Of a DNA stretch of 64,000 nt, positions 10,732 to 21,430 are shown in pieces. Below the pieces are notes generated by a model. That model had not been told where the DNA came from and did no database searches. It was given only the letters and a program-made list of their open reading frames with translations. Every line of letters starts with the position of its first letter. The first letter of the stretch is position 1. The position numbers and the translations under genes were made by a program. This DNA comes from Ariolimax columbianus (taxonomy: Eukaryota > Mollusca > Gastropoda > Stylommatophora > Arionidae). The stretch lies in the NCBI GenBank assembly GCA_036924085.1, contig JAVGWX010000003.1:131485023-131549022 (forward strand), read 5' to 3'.

Positions 10732-11073
10732 ACGTGTGAAATGAAATGTTAGAGGAAGGTCATCGGTGTTACCAGGAAAAAAAACAACGCGAAACGACGA
10801 TATTCGCGGAATGGTCGGCATTAAGTTGTTCAGAAAACATTTACAGCCACAAAATACGTTGGTTTGATCATCCCATGAGAATTCACCTTCGTGAAGTTCC
10901 ACTTTTGTCTTGCAACGTATGTAGTTCTGGCTACAGGGCAAGAGGACAGTGGAAAAGCAGGTGGGTAGATGACAGAGTTATTGGGCAGCGACATGGCTCA
11001 TATTAATCGACCCAACGCACTTGGCGCAGGACAGACGGCTTAAGCTCCCAACAACTCTTAACGGCATAAGTAG

Positions 11074-11252
11074 AAAGACAAACTAACGAGGTGGAGATCG
11101 ACGCGATCCCCGTAGTATAGACTGACACAGAGGTGAAATAAAGCATAGCACAACCGCCTAAAGGATCCAAGTCCACCTTCATCAGTACGTTCAGTATGCG
11201 AGGAAAGGTACTGCAACCCGCCACTAAATGTCCTTTTCAGGGGGCACAAACG
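11074..11252 (+). repeat. Interspersed repeat B, copy 1
   Basis: Shares an ordered series of blocks with 47648-47800 (plus) and 48462-48648 (minus): ACGAGGTGGAGATCGACG, ATCCCCGTAGTA, AGCATAGCACAACCGCC, then ACCCGCCACTAAATGTCC. I saw no polymerase III boxes or coding content. An unclassified SINE or MITE family is possible; the 48.4-kb copy ends in GTTGTTGTT (minus-strand AACAAC). Confidence 0.75.
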
Positions 11253-11867
11253 AATGGACCTGCTCATTGTTGGCAGTCGTAACAACAACTGTCCATCCGT
11301 TTGCAATCGTAAAAATCCCCTACATCATTTGGGGATTGAACCAAAATATCTTAGCTGCAGCCATTGCACTAACGACTGCGCTACCGCGGTTTATTCCCCC
11401 AAAAGATGTTAGAATTGTTAGAGAAATAAATAACATATATAACCAATAAACAGGCTTTCAAATATAAATATATATTGTTATTATTTTAAATACAATATGT
11501 ATATATAGAAGCAAATAACATTGCATGTAATACCACCACATTGTTCTCTGGGAGAAACAAAAATAGTACATCCACACCAGCCCAGAAAGGCTGAATATAA
11601 ATTATTTAGATATTCTCCCTGACAAGCAATATATATATATATACATATATATATTTCTCTCTCTCTCTCTCTCTCTCCGTTTCCTTCACATAACAAACCT
11701 CTCTTCTCACCTCGCCTACTCCATCTACTATTAATATTCACCCTACACATATGATCGCAAACGCCCACTGACATTTTAAAACATGTACACAGTCATGATG
11801 TTAGCAGCCTTATCGTGTAGAACAAAGTGCTACAGAAATCACAACAAAAGCACTCAAAGTGCCTTGG
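11253..11867. other. AT-rich stretch with TA and CT microsatellites
   Basis: Contains AT-rich runs around 11460-11520, a TATATA run at 11628-11655 and (CT)n at 11656-11677. I recognise no gene. Confidence 0.7.
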
Positions 11868-11943
11868 CGCAAGCTTCCAAAAAGAAGCAAACTCTAGTGG
11901 TGGCCCTATACTCCTGCTGGAGTGATAAAGGGACAAAATAAGA
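11868..11943 (+). repeat. Interspersed repeat C, copy 1
   Basis: The segment with GCAAGCTTCCAAAAAGAAGC and GGCCCTATACTCCTGCTGGA followed by GTGATAAAGGGACAAAAT matches 33678-33756 with few differences. This is a short interspersed family of unknown type. Confidence 0.7.
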
Positions 11944-12053
11944 TGATATCAAATCAATGTTATTTATTTCCGTTTGTCAGTTTCGTTTATCAAGAACATA
12001 CCTACACCTCTCTCTCCCCCTCTCTCTCTCTCTCTCTCTCTGTGTGTCTCGCG

Positions 12054-12087
<34 letters not shown>

Positions 12088-12410
12088 TTCTTCTTCTTCT
12101 CTTCTTTACTTTACAGAGGACGCCTGTGTATCTATCTGATTTTGCCTTTCCATTGCACCTTGCACAAACTATAACACATGCCCATTCACTTTAAACTAAG
12201 TTTAGATAAAATCTATACTTTTGCCTTTTTCAGTTCATCCAAAACATCGCTTTATCCAAAACATCGCTGCAGTCTCTCTCTCTCTCTCTATCTATATATA
12301 TATATCTCTCTTTATGTCACTCTCTCTCTCTATCTCTCTCTCTCGCATTTATGTCTCTCTCTCAGTCGTTGTTTCTCTGCCTCACTCTGTTTCGCACAGG
12401 GATTTTAAAG
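11944..12410. repeat. Clustered CT/CA and TA microsatellites
   Basis: Pyrimidine-rich runs at 12008-12100 ((CT)n, (CA)n, TTC), 12270-12310 (CT, then TATA) and 12310-12365. The serine/leucine-rich frames across it are artefacts. Confidence 0.85.
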
Positions 12411-13274
12411 AATTTAAAAAATATAATAATATAAAATGTATGGTCTATCTGACACCGACTAGTCGTTTATAACTAAGTCCACAATATGCTCACTAGAAAA
12501 TATAATCACAAACATTCACTTTAAACTATTAATAGTATGATTGAAACGGACTTTTCCCCTTTTGTCATTCTAGCTTCTCTAGAATACTGGTCCTTAATAT
12601 GTGTGAAGCGTCTTCCCCAGGGAGCAGCATAAGGAATGTAGGGGAAATGTGAGGTGGATGGCAGAAGAATTTATTGTAATTGCTACTCACTGGCTTATTT
12701 TTGCATCTTGGAAATGATGGGAGGCGTAAACATTGCGATTACTTCAGAGGAAAGAGGGGGGGGGGGAATAGATCGAAGGAAAGGGAGAAGATCTGAGGAG
12801 GGAAGATGGTTAAGGAGCCTAAGCGTTGTCCGCTGACTTCATGACTTCCTCAGTCTTCATGTGTCTCTTCCTTCATGACGTGCTACATTGGAACTCACAG
12901 TCGCGAGAAGGGCGGGCAAGGCCAATGTACTGAAGAGAACTGCTGCAGTGGAAGTCATGGGTTGTGACGGCCCACAGCCGGAATGTTAAGAAGTCACAGT
13001 GACAACACTAAGATCTGTTGAATGGAAAGCGACAAGTATATTTCAGTATTTGGATTCATGTTACCACAAAAACTGTGTCATCGAGCCAAACATAAGACTT
13101 CAACAAGCAATCGATTTAACATCAAATAACGTTGTCTGATTGCATGTTTTATGTTGTTCTTACCCGTTGTATTCCTAAATAATATGTCTTCCATTAAGTT
13201 AACATTAAACCACAACTTGCTAATTAACGGCCAATACGAGTTAATGGGGTTCTAATGGGGCATGGTGTGCACTA
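12411..13274. other. No feature recognised
   Basis: Mixed-composition sequence with a G homopolymer near 12755. No array, frame or TE signature found. Confidence 0.4.
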
Positions 13275-13522
13275 CAAGAGTCACAATCTATCTTAGCCTC
13301 TCATGCTCGTCAATATCATCTGTAAGAGTCACAATCTATCTTAGCCTATCATGTCCGTCTATATCATCTACAAGAGTCACAATCTATCTTAGCCTATCAT
13401 GTCCGTCTATATCATCTACAAGAGTCACAATCTATCTTAGCCTCTCATGCCCGTCTTTATCATCTACAAGAGTCACAATCTATCTTAGCCGCACATGCCC
13501 GTCTATATCATCTACAAGAGGG
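13275..13522. repeat. 48-bp minisatellite
   Basis: Five copies start at 13275, 13323, 13371, 13419 and 13467, with a partial sixth at 13515. The unit begins CAAGAGTCACAATCTATCTT. Since 48 is divisible by three, a frame stays open through it. Confidence 0.92.
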
Positions 13523-14866
13523 ATGGTGTATGTTCTTTCCGGTAATGCATCTGATGGTTATGGGTTTCAACCCGTAGCGGGAAATTGGATTCGGCAGTTC
13601 ACCAGATACAGGCGAAATCTATTTTTTTTACGCAGCCAACAGTCAAGGTTCAGGAGAAATATTTGTTATACACAGCCAATTGTAGCTGGGATAAGTCCAA
13701 CAGTCAAGGTTCAGGAGAAATATTTGTTATGCAACTCTCACTTGATATCGATGGGAAGAGTTAATGGCTTGGCCTCCAGATGGCCATGTTGGATTGGATT
13801 TTATGTGACTTGTTTAACACTGCAGTCCAGAGGTTTCCTCGAGCATGTGGCATAGTGGAGCAGGGATCCTTCCCATGTCTAATTAAGTTTAAGTGGTGTC
13901 TCAGATGTAAACCTTCAACTGGTGCATGAAAATGGGTAAGGTCAGTTCTGCTTGATAATTAACAACAGTTTGAATGACACCTGCCACATCAAACTTAACA
14001 AGTTCTGTTAGAGACATGCTCATCAGTCCATCTTTAACAATTCAACCGACTCCAATTTCTTAGCGGGACTGTTGTTTGATTGTTTGATTTCAGCAATTAC
14101 GGGAATACCTGTTGTCGAAACAACATTTTTGTTTCATTTAGCGGAAGTCAGCTTCACGTGTCACCTGACACAAAGCACCATTAGGCATGCGGCCAGATTT
14201 CTGTCTGGCACTCCTAGAAACGTCAAACTGAGAACTCCATTACCTCATTACTCGTGCCAGATCTCGCTACATTGTCGTTATCTCAGATTCCTGGCATTCG
14301 GGAGGGCTGGAAAATATGCAGGTGTATTATTTTTAGTTGTTGTTCCCTCCCAAACGTTGAGTGGATATTGCACAAACCAGAACAGTTTTCAGGTGAAGCG
14401 GGAAGAAGTGAAGGGCGTGAATGGCTAAAGCACTTCGCACTTAGTGCTATTTCATGTGACCATGTCAAGAGTTTCATGTCTGTTAGTGGATCGTGTGTCG
14501 TCAAATTATTCCTTCAAAAATATTGTTTTATGTGCACTTTAGTTATCGTTGTGGATAATCTTTCTGCGTCCACAGCCGTTATGTCAATTGATCTTCATTT
14601 CTTGTCTTCTTTTCATTCTTCTTTTTTTTCATCTGTTCTTCTTCTTCGTATTTTTCTTCTTGTTGTTCTTCGGCGTTCGTCTTCAAAGGAACGTTGTGTC
14701 GTTGTGTCGTAGTATACAGCTAGCCTGCACCTTTCGGCCCGACACATTTGATGTAAGCTGGCTTATTTCGTTACTCGGTTTGCCTTCCTACTGCGAACCC
14801 TAACCAAACGAGGCTAGCGCAGCCGGTTTCCAGTGTCGCTAATTTGAGGTAGAAAAGGCTCTTGGT
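13523..14866. other. No gene recognised; one short internal duplication
   Basis: About 37 bp containing CAACAGTCAAGGTTCAGGAG occurs twice (13638 and 13698). The rest, including T-rich 14600-14690, shows no TE motif. Frames at 14072-14428 and 14254-14712 have no features I recognise. Confidence 0.4.
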
Positions 14867-15140
14867 TAGCTGTGATTAGTGGACTAGATGCAGGCAGCCA
14901 GCTATGATTCGTAGACCAGATGCAGGCAGTCAGCTGTGATTAGTGGACTAGATGCAGGCAGCCAGCTATGATTAGTGGACTTGATGCAGGCAGCCAGCTA
15001 TGATTCGTGGACCAGATGCAGGCAGCCAGCTGTGATTCGTGGACCAGATGCAGGCAGCCAGCTGTGATTCGTGGACCAGATGCAGGCAGCCAGCTGTGAT
15101 TCGTGGACCAGATGCAGGCAGCCAGCTGTGATTCGCTGCT
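14867..15140. repeat. 33-bp minisatellite (14.9 kb)
   Basis: About eight copies of a unit beginning GCTGTGATTCGTGGACCAGA then TGCAGGCAGCCAG. Variants alternate between ATTAGTGGACTAG and ATTCGTGGACCAG. Spacing is 32-33 bp. Confidence 0.92.
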
Positions 15141-16199
15141 GCTATCAAGTCATTCACTGCTCTTTTTATGTAAGCCACTGCATTGAACTCCCTTCGGCTC
15201 TTTTTCTCTTTCACCAATATTTCTATCCCCATGTGTCCCGCCGCATCTTACAGTCTATTGTTTCTCACCTTGAACTATTCCTTGGTCTTCTAGTCTTTCC
15301 CTTCCCCTGTGTCCGTTGTCCGTGCCTTTACATGTACTAGATTATATTCGCTTACGTCTCCACATTGGAGATGGGCTGGAAAGATTCTCCGACGCCAAGT
15401 CAGTTGCTTTCTAAAATGTGCTAACATGATAATCAATCACTCTCACTGCACCAGTCGGTTTGTTTCTATGTCTTAATACGTCTCTAATGTTTCACACTTT
15501 TGGTGATGCGCTTCTGCAGTCATCTATTTGTAACATTTAAATTTAATATCGATTTAAAATCCTGTTTACAAATTATAAATGATAATTGTTATTTATCTGT
15601 TTATATTTTAAATGAATTAATTTTTTTTTGTGTATCTAAATTGTATTTGTTAGCGTAATTTGAGTTTTGAGAAGGTCTGTTTCTGATAAAATTTCACTTG
15701 TGTTGATTTGTTCTTTTTTAATAAAAGTTTCACTTTTTAATTCCGTGCAAAATGGCTTTGTTTTTATGCAAAATCAAGTCAATGTGTTAAACATTTCTTC
15801 CCTAAATATTTCTTACAAATGTATGCAGTATGTATTGTGCAGAGACAGAGCTTTATTATTATTACTTTAACTGAGGGAAAGACATGCGTTCGAGTGTTCT
15901 TCTACCCAGTTTATTCAATAAAGTAAAAAAATTACCACTGCCTGTGCTTTTGTTTGAAGGTTTGTGTGTATTTGTGCACAACTGAACTATTTTTTGTGAT
16001 CATTTTCACACACAAGTGCAAAGTTTTATCATCAAAAATATGTTACTCCTGGTTCCATTACTGATTCGAGATATAACAAAGAGAAAGATACTCGACGCCG
16101 TTTAAATGAAGATAGGACACACATCAATAGTTAAATAACATTAATGTTAGAAATTGTGCAAGTAAGAGTAAGCAATCCGTTGCAGTTGATCAAATAATA
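15141..16199. other. AT-rich, no gene recognised
   Basis: Strongly AT-rich from 15530 to 16200. AATAAA-like strings near 15720 and 15915 have no associated coding sequence that I can see. Confidence 0.4.
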
Positions 16200-16835
16200 G
16201 GTACACTATTGTACAAAGTTACAGATGTTAGAAACTTTATTGTACAAAGTCACATATGTAAGACATTGTATTGTACCAAGTCACATATGTAAGACACTTT
16301 ATTGTACAAAGTCGCAAATAGTAGATACTTTATTGTACAAAGTCACATATGTAAGACATTTTATTGTACCAAGTCACATATGTAAGACACTTTATTGTAC
16401 AAAGTCGCAAATAGTAGATACTTTTTGTACAAAGTCAAAAATGTTAGATTGTTTAATGTACACAGTCACAAATAATAGACACGTTATTATGCAAAGTCAC
16501 AAATGTTAGATAGTTTATTGTACAAAGTCACAAATGTTCGACACTGTATTGTACCAAATCACAAATGTTAGAAAGTTTATTGTACAAAGTCACCAATGTT
16601 AGATAGTTTATTGTTCATAGTCACAAATTATATACATTTATTTTGAAAAGTTATAAATGGTAAACACTTTATTGTTAAAAGTCACAAATGTTAGATACTT
16701 TATTGTACAAAGTCACAAATGTTAGATACTTTATTGTACATAGTCACAGATGTAAAATACTTTATTGTATAAAGTTACAAATGTTAGACGCTTTATTGTA
16801 CAAAATCCCAAATGCTAGACACGTTATTGTATTAA
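16200..16835. repeat. 31-bp minisatellite
   Basis: About 20 degenerate copies of a roughly 31-bp unit like CACAAATGTTAGATACTTTA then TTGTACAAAGT. The first half contains tandem blocks (ACATATGTAAGACAC, then CGCAAATAGTAGATAC) that repeat as a higher-order unit near 16250 and 16345. Confidence 0.88.
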
Positions 16836-16924
16836 GACACATCCGTTTTATGAGGTGTGAGAGAAAGCCATGTCCCTTTTCTCTGTCGTGCATTACCTTA
16901 CAGAAATCCAAGCACCCATTTAAA
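16836..16924. other. Flank between array and SINE head
   Basis: Short unremarkable stretch; nothing recognised. Confidence 0.3.
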
Positions 16925-17015
16925 GATTGATTGACTGGCACATGCCTATAACGGGAGTTGAACCCGATACATATGCAGTAAAAAGTTACTGATCTACGAC
17001 TACGCTAGTCAGACA
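16925..17015 (-). mobile_element. tRNA-like SINE head (decayed)
   Basis: On the minus strand, CTAGCGTAGTCGTAGATC resembles an A-box and CGGGTTCAACTCCCG is a good B-box, about 40 bases apart. The body was not identified. It reads as a tRNA-derived SINE remnant rather than a functional tRNA, because no closed cloverleaf with a clear anticodon arm could be drawn. Confidence 0.55.
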
Positions 17016-17774
17016 CTCATGACTTCCAGATGAAGATGAGAATTTTCTGTCCATTTTGTTTATTAGTTTGCATATCCAGATTTATTTTTTTTGCATGTCC
17101 TTTCAGAGCCTGGTTTTTTGTGATGCTTTCAAAGTCTCATAAACGACCGCAAAGACTATTTAAAAAAAACTCCGAAAGTCTTAACACTAAACAACATAAA
17201 ATGTACGCTAACCATAGTTTCTATGGTACTTCCTAAGGCGCATCAATTCAGAGAGAAGATGAAGTACTGACTAACACGAAATACATGTTTTGTCGACAAA
17301 TACGTTAGCTATATATGCAAACTGAATCTGCGCATCTCGGGTACAGTAAAACTATACGGCCGTGTTTTATCGGGCACATCATTGCGATAGGAAACACTTT
17401 GAAACTTTCTGTGATACTTTCTCTCCCGTTAGTGCGGCCAAGCGTCACTTACTAAGCGCATCAATGGCCGTTTGATAAGCAGGTCCACTTACTTCGAGCT
17501 GCCGTTGTGTCTTTTGTGATCATTCAAAAGATCTACTACTCTCACAATAAGCATCAAGGTAGCGGGAGCGCTTGTTTCTAGTAATAAATCTACTGGGTTC
17601 TTTCCTTGATCTCAGATTGTTACTTTCACAACGATGAGTATCAAGTCTAAGACAGACATGTGCAGCATGCCGCCCTCCGGCTGTATCCGGTCCCCTTCTT
17701 GATTTTATCAGCCCACGAGGACTGCGCCACATTTAACCGAATCTGGCCAGCCACCTACTCACCGATTGCCTCAT
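17016..17774. other. No gene recognised
   Basis: A minus-strand frame of 70 codons at 17520-17732, rich in arginine and serine, has a protein-like look but matches no family I know. Nothing else is seen. Confidence 0.35.
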
Positions 17775-19428
17775 TTTTCTGTAATCAAAGAGAAAAATAA
17801 AATTACCAGAGCCTACTCTTAAATTCGGCGTTTACATTTATAGCAAATAAATAATAATCAGTTCATTTGGACTTTTCCAGGAATCAGAAATGTCCACCTT
17901 TACTTCTAACGTCTGTAGAATGTAAACTTGTGAGCTTTACAAATAAAGCCAATTAAGATTGAACGAGTGAACTAACGCAGTAAGATACGATCAATCAAAA
18001 TCAATTCTTAAAGGAAATTGTTTCAATGCTTGTACGCAGCACAATTCACACACTGTCAATATTTTATCGAGTGTCTTTAAAAGTTGTAATGTGGAATGTA
18101 TTATACTTAACTAAGCTGGTATCTTGCGACACACTGAGATTATGATGTTAGTTTGTGTTTGTTGTTACAAATGTGTCGGCGTTCTAAATTTCTAATTATG
18201 CCATCATAGAAGAATAGGAAAGGAATGGCTGTCGTGTATGTCAATAGAAGTGAACTGGTTTATTTGTTGGCACGCAGGCGGGATACAGAGTTATTGTATT
18301 TGATGTGAAATTATTTCTATTGTGAAAATATGAAGCCTGCAAAGGTATTATAATACCAAGTATGTCTTCTGCAGTGATTTCGAAAGTCAGCTTAGAAAAG
18401 ATAAGATACACATTTTGAAGAAACAAATGAACAAATGCAAACTTTATTGTCAGTCAGAAAAGATGCCAATCCTCTCGATGCTATTATCAGAAGGAGACTT
18501 TGTCAAAGTTTGTCTCCCTGCTTTCATTCACGTACTAAAATAGATAAAGATAAAATTCGTTTTCCATTACTCTAGACCAGAACACAAACGCAACCGATAC
18601 CGATCTTTTGGGTATATTTGGCCACATTGTGGATGCTACAATCAATTGTAGGAAAGAATTATTTGTAATTCAACCAAGGAAAGATACCAGTAAAAAAAGA
18701 CTTTTCTAAGAAGTAACAAATGTTTTAAATAAATTTGACTTCAGTGGTAGTCGCTAAATGGAGCTCGAGTAATAATTGAGTCAAACATTGAGGTTGTAAA
18801 GTCAGATGTGAATACCCGATATGAGCATCGACTATAGGTGACGTGTGTGAGCTTCACTGCAGTTAAATCAACAAAAGGTGTAAGCTAAGCCAATTTCATT
18901 CGCCTATGACTTGACCGCGATATGTACATGCATACATTTTCTTAAGACAAGAGCACTTAACCGACAAACAGTTTTAAGAATTTCGATAGGACGTTCAATC
19001 TAAGCCTGACGATTTCCCCTGTTTTTGAGATATTGAGATGTGCGATGGCTCAGTAAGATGAAGAGCCTACAGTACATTTATGATTTGAAAAGTGAGATAT
19101 CTGTTTCATGGACACTATATGTAAAACAAATTTGGAAGAATACAACAGAAGACTGTGGCTGACATTTCTTTTAGGCGTTACATCTTATCGTAATGAAATA
19201 AAGTAACAAACTCAAGGGCACTTTGTTCATTAGCTATACATGCATATTAAGTCATTTCAGAAAAGACTTCCTCTCTGGGAAAGTCAACTAAGGATAGATA
19301 ATATTTATCATTTTCCTAACTTGCAGACACCAACAAATTATTTTGATGACAGCACATTTGCGGACTATTTAAAGTCTTTGAAAGACTTTTTAATCCAGTT
19401 TTCGTAAAATGTTATCACAAAATCCAAA
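17775..19428 (+). pseudogene. hAT transposase pseudogene, copy 2
   Basis: A second, more decayed relative of the 6.7-9.4 kb element. Non-coding similarity starts at 17775-17830 (TCTGTAATCAAAGAGAAAA, CCTACTCTTAAATTC). This retains the empty site where LINE copy 1 inserted in the other copy. Coding blocks: a region like the N-terminal half at 18200-18560; DVRWLSKMKSLQYIYDLKSE at about 19040-19100; and a frame around 19215-19410 readable as HIKSF-RLPLWESQLRIDNI then YHFPNLQTPTNYF-type sequence, then DSTFADYLKSLKDFL. The C-terminal dimerisation block is missing: a Tc1 element begins at 19431 and I could not find the rest beyond it. Confidence 0.7.
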
Positions 19429-19430
19429 TA

Positions 19431-20075
19431 CACTCAACGAAAAAAATAACATACCAAATAATGTTTGTCATCATAGAATTTTAATTGATCATCCAAAAAC
19501 AACGAAATTTGGGGTAGAAGAAACTTGATTCCAAAGTTCGAAACTGAAACAACTGGGAAGACATTTTCGTGTCTCGTACGATTGTCTCCTCAGCGACTGT
19601 GAGCATGAGGACATTGTTTTAAAATGATGACGCTCAGGACTGCGTGTCCACCACGTGCGTTGATCATGGCTTGACATTTGCGCCTCATGGATCGAATTCA
19701 GCGACTCAGTGAATCCTGTAGAATGACCTGCCACTTCTGCACGTCGTCTTGACGAAGGTACCCTCCAATCAGCGGTTGATGCTGTCGTTGCTGAAGTCCA
19801 CGTTCCAGCTTGTCCCAGGTGTGATCAATTGATGATAGCTCAGGCAAAAATGCTGGTCAGGGCAAGATTGCAATGTTTCTGGCTTGGAGTTTTATCATGC
19901 ACACCTCTGGCAACATGAGGACAGGCACTGTTCTGCTGAAGCACAATGCCTGGTGCATGGTTCACCTCAAAAGGCGCGATGTGGTTCTTCATGATCTTAT
20001 CATCTCTAACAACACAGTCTAAGATAAAGAGGTACGTCCGATGATTGATGCAGATTCCTCCCCAGCTCATAATCT
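19431..20075 (-). pseudogene. Tc1-like transposase C-terminal fragment
   Basis: Read from about 20060 leftward on the minus strand: MSWGGICINHRTYLFILDCV (the WGGI strand), then VNHAPGIVLQQNSACPHVAR (the second catalytic-aspartate block, D replaced by S in QQNSACPH). Later come SLNSIHEAQMS and a SIHEAQ/RRKCQAMINARGGH-type tail around 19640-19700. An LSYHQLITPGTSW-like frame supplies the PDLSSIEHxWD region in damaged form. The left end is a probable terminal repeat (CACTCAACGAAAAAAATAAC) after TA at 19429-19430. The N-terminal half is missing. It inserted into hAT copy 2. Confidence 0.72.
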
Positions 20076-20759
20076 CTCGATTGCCATGACGAGCGCGCTC
20101 TTGAATTCAGTTGTTGGCGAAGCGCTCATAAAAACATGCACACAAAACTGGTAAGTTCCTTTTTTAGTTGAGTATATAAAAATAGTATCTTCTACATTTG
20201 ATATTGACTTGGAGGAAGTTCTATCTTCCATGAAAATGTATTTATTTGAATTACAAGAAAACACACATCTAAAGACAGAAACTAAAGATGTTTCCATAAT
20301 TTAGCTGTAATAATAAATATTTCCCAGAGGACAAGTTTCGAAACCATACAGATTTTACTCCGCAAAGAATAACTTATTTAGAAGCTCACAAGGTCCTGCA
20401 AATAAGTATACCCAGCCTTTAGGCCCCTGCTATCGACCTCTTTGTGAAGGTACCTGGATGCATAAGGTAAGATCCATTTGACAGAAAGCCCTGGAGCTTC
20501 TGTAGAAGCCGAGTATCAGTATTATTCGGATGTATTTGTCTCTTTTTTTTATGTATTCCTGTATATTTCTTTGGCGTGTTAGTAATTGTTCTGTGTTTCC
20601 TGAGGGGGCTTCAAATGAAAATTATAAAATTGAGATATTAATTAGAAAAACCATGCCTTTGTATTAAAACTTGTTAATATGGTTGCTAAGGATGTCGAGA
20701 GTGTCTTGCCTAAGCCATTACGGAGCAAAAGAACAACATAGCGTCGTAATTGCAGTTAA
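20076..20759. other. No gene recognised between Tc1 and mariner remnants
   Basis: AT-rich; the 76-codon minus-strand frame at 20067-20297 is not recognisable. It should contain the junction of the Tc1 fragment with the mariner element, which I could not place. Confidence 0.35.
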
Positions 20760-21430
20760 AAAATGACCGCAATCAAATCCAAACGACGTTGACTTCTGAG
20801 TAAAGGTGTCCTCTTTCAACATAACAATGCTCGATCCCATACTGCCTGTACAACATGATAATGCTCGACCCAGACTGCCTGTACAACATGACCGTGCTCA
20901 ATCCCACTGCCCGTACAACATGACTGTGTTCAATCCCAGACTGCCTGTACAAGACGACAATGCTCGACCCCATACTGCCTGTACAACGTGACAATGCTCA
21001 ACCCCAAACTGCCTGTACAACTTGACAATGCTTGCCATAATACTGCCTGTACAACACGGCAATGCTGGATCCCATACTGCCTGTACAACGGCTGCAATCA
21101 TCGAGAACCTCACTTTCAGTGTATATCACATCCGACGTACTCACCAGACCTAGCCTCCATATGATTTCCACGTCTTTAGACGGCTAAAAGTAGCATTGAG
21201 AGGAAAGACTGTCAAGTCTGATGAAGAGGCTCAGCAGGTGGTGCATGAGTGGTTACATACGCGACCAAGATAATTTTGTTCTACAGGAATCCATGCACTT
21301 TATATTAGCTGAGGAAAGTGTATCGAAAGAAATCGTCTACGTCGAATAATGATGAAGTTGTGTTTCAATATTTCAAAATTAATTTAACCAAAAAAATAAA
21401 TTTAAGGTTTATCTTTTTGAAGCCTCCTCG
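20760..21430 (+). pseudogene. Mariner-like transposase C-terminal fragment
   Basis: A plus-strand frame reads AIKSKRR, stop, LLSKGVLFQHNNARSHTACT (20768-20855), the catalytic block normally written QHDNARPHT. It is interrupted by a 33-bp array. After the array it reads TTAAIIENLTFSVYHIRRTH, then PYDFHVFRRLKVALRGKTVK, SDEEAQQVVHEWLHTRPR and GKCIERN, the standard mariner C-terminus ending near 21345. The right end GAAGCCTCCTCG followed by TA at 21431-21432 resembles a mariner terminal repeat. The first aspartate of HDN is asparagine in the first unit, and stops are present. Confidence 0.82.
20815..21085 (+). repeat. 33-bp minisatellite inside the mariner transposase gene
   Basis: Eight copies of about 33 bp (32-34) built on CAACATGACAATGCTCGACC then CCATACTGCCTGTA. 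The unit is the transposase's own codons for QHDNARPHTACT, the second catalytic aspartate motif. One- and two-base length changes switch frame between copies. Transposase sequence flanks it on both sides. Confidence 0.95.

Larger units (their letters stand above)
9867..11065 (+). pseudogene. RTE-A: RTE-like LINE reverse transcriptase C-terminal remnant
   Basis: A plus-strand frame from about 9875 reads MRINKKKTETMKISRTTGTL, then LNIRVNDIAFQQAREFKCFG and SIFSDES. This is the segment after the FADD motif in RTE-type LINEs (the usual FKYLGS appears as FKCFGS). It continues as ISLETKQQLVNSICMPTLCY-type sequence, is broken by a 46-bp array, resumes with STCEMKC and is cut by a SINE. It then continues (RARGQWKSRWVDD near 10945-10980) to DRRLKLPTT near 11040. 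Endonuclease and RT palm are missing (5' truncation). Stops and frameshifts are frequent. Confidence 0.78.

Noticed and set aside
16925..17015. Functional tRNA gene
   Set aside because: The B-box is good but no convincing cloverleaf or anticodon; better read as a SINE head.
17520..17732. Arginine/serine-rich 70-codon minus-strand ORF
   Set aside because: It looks somewhat protein-like but matches nothing I know and has no supporting splice or TE context.
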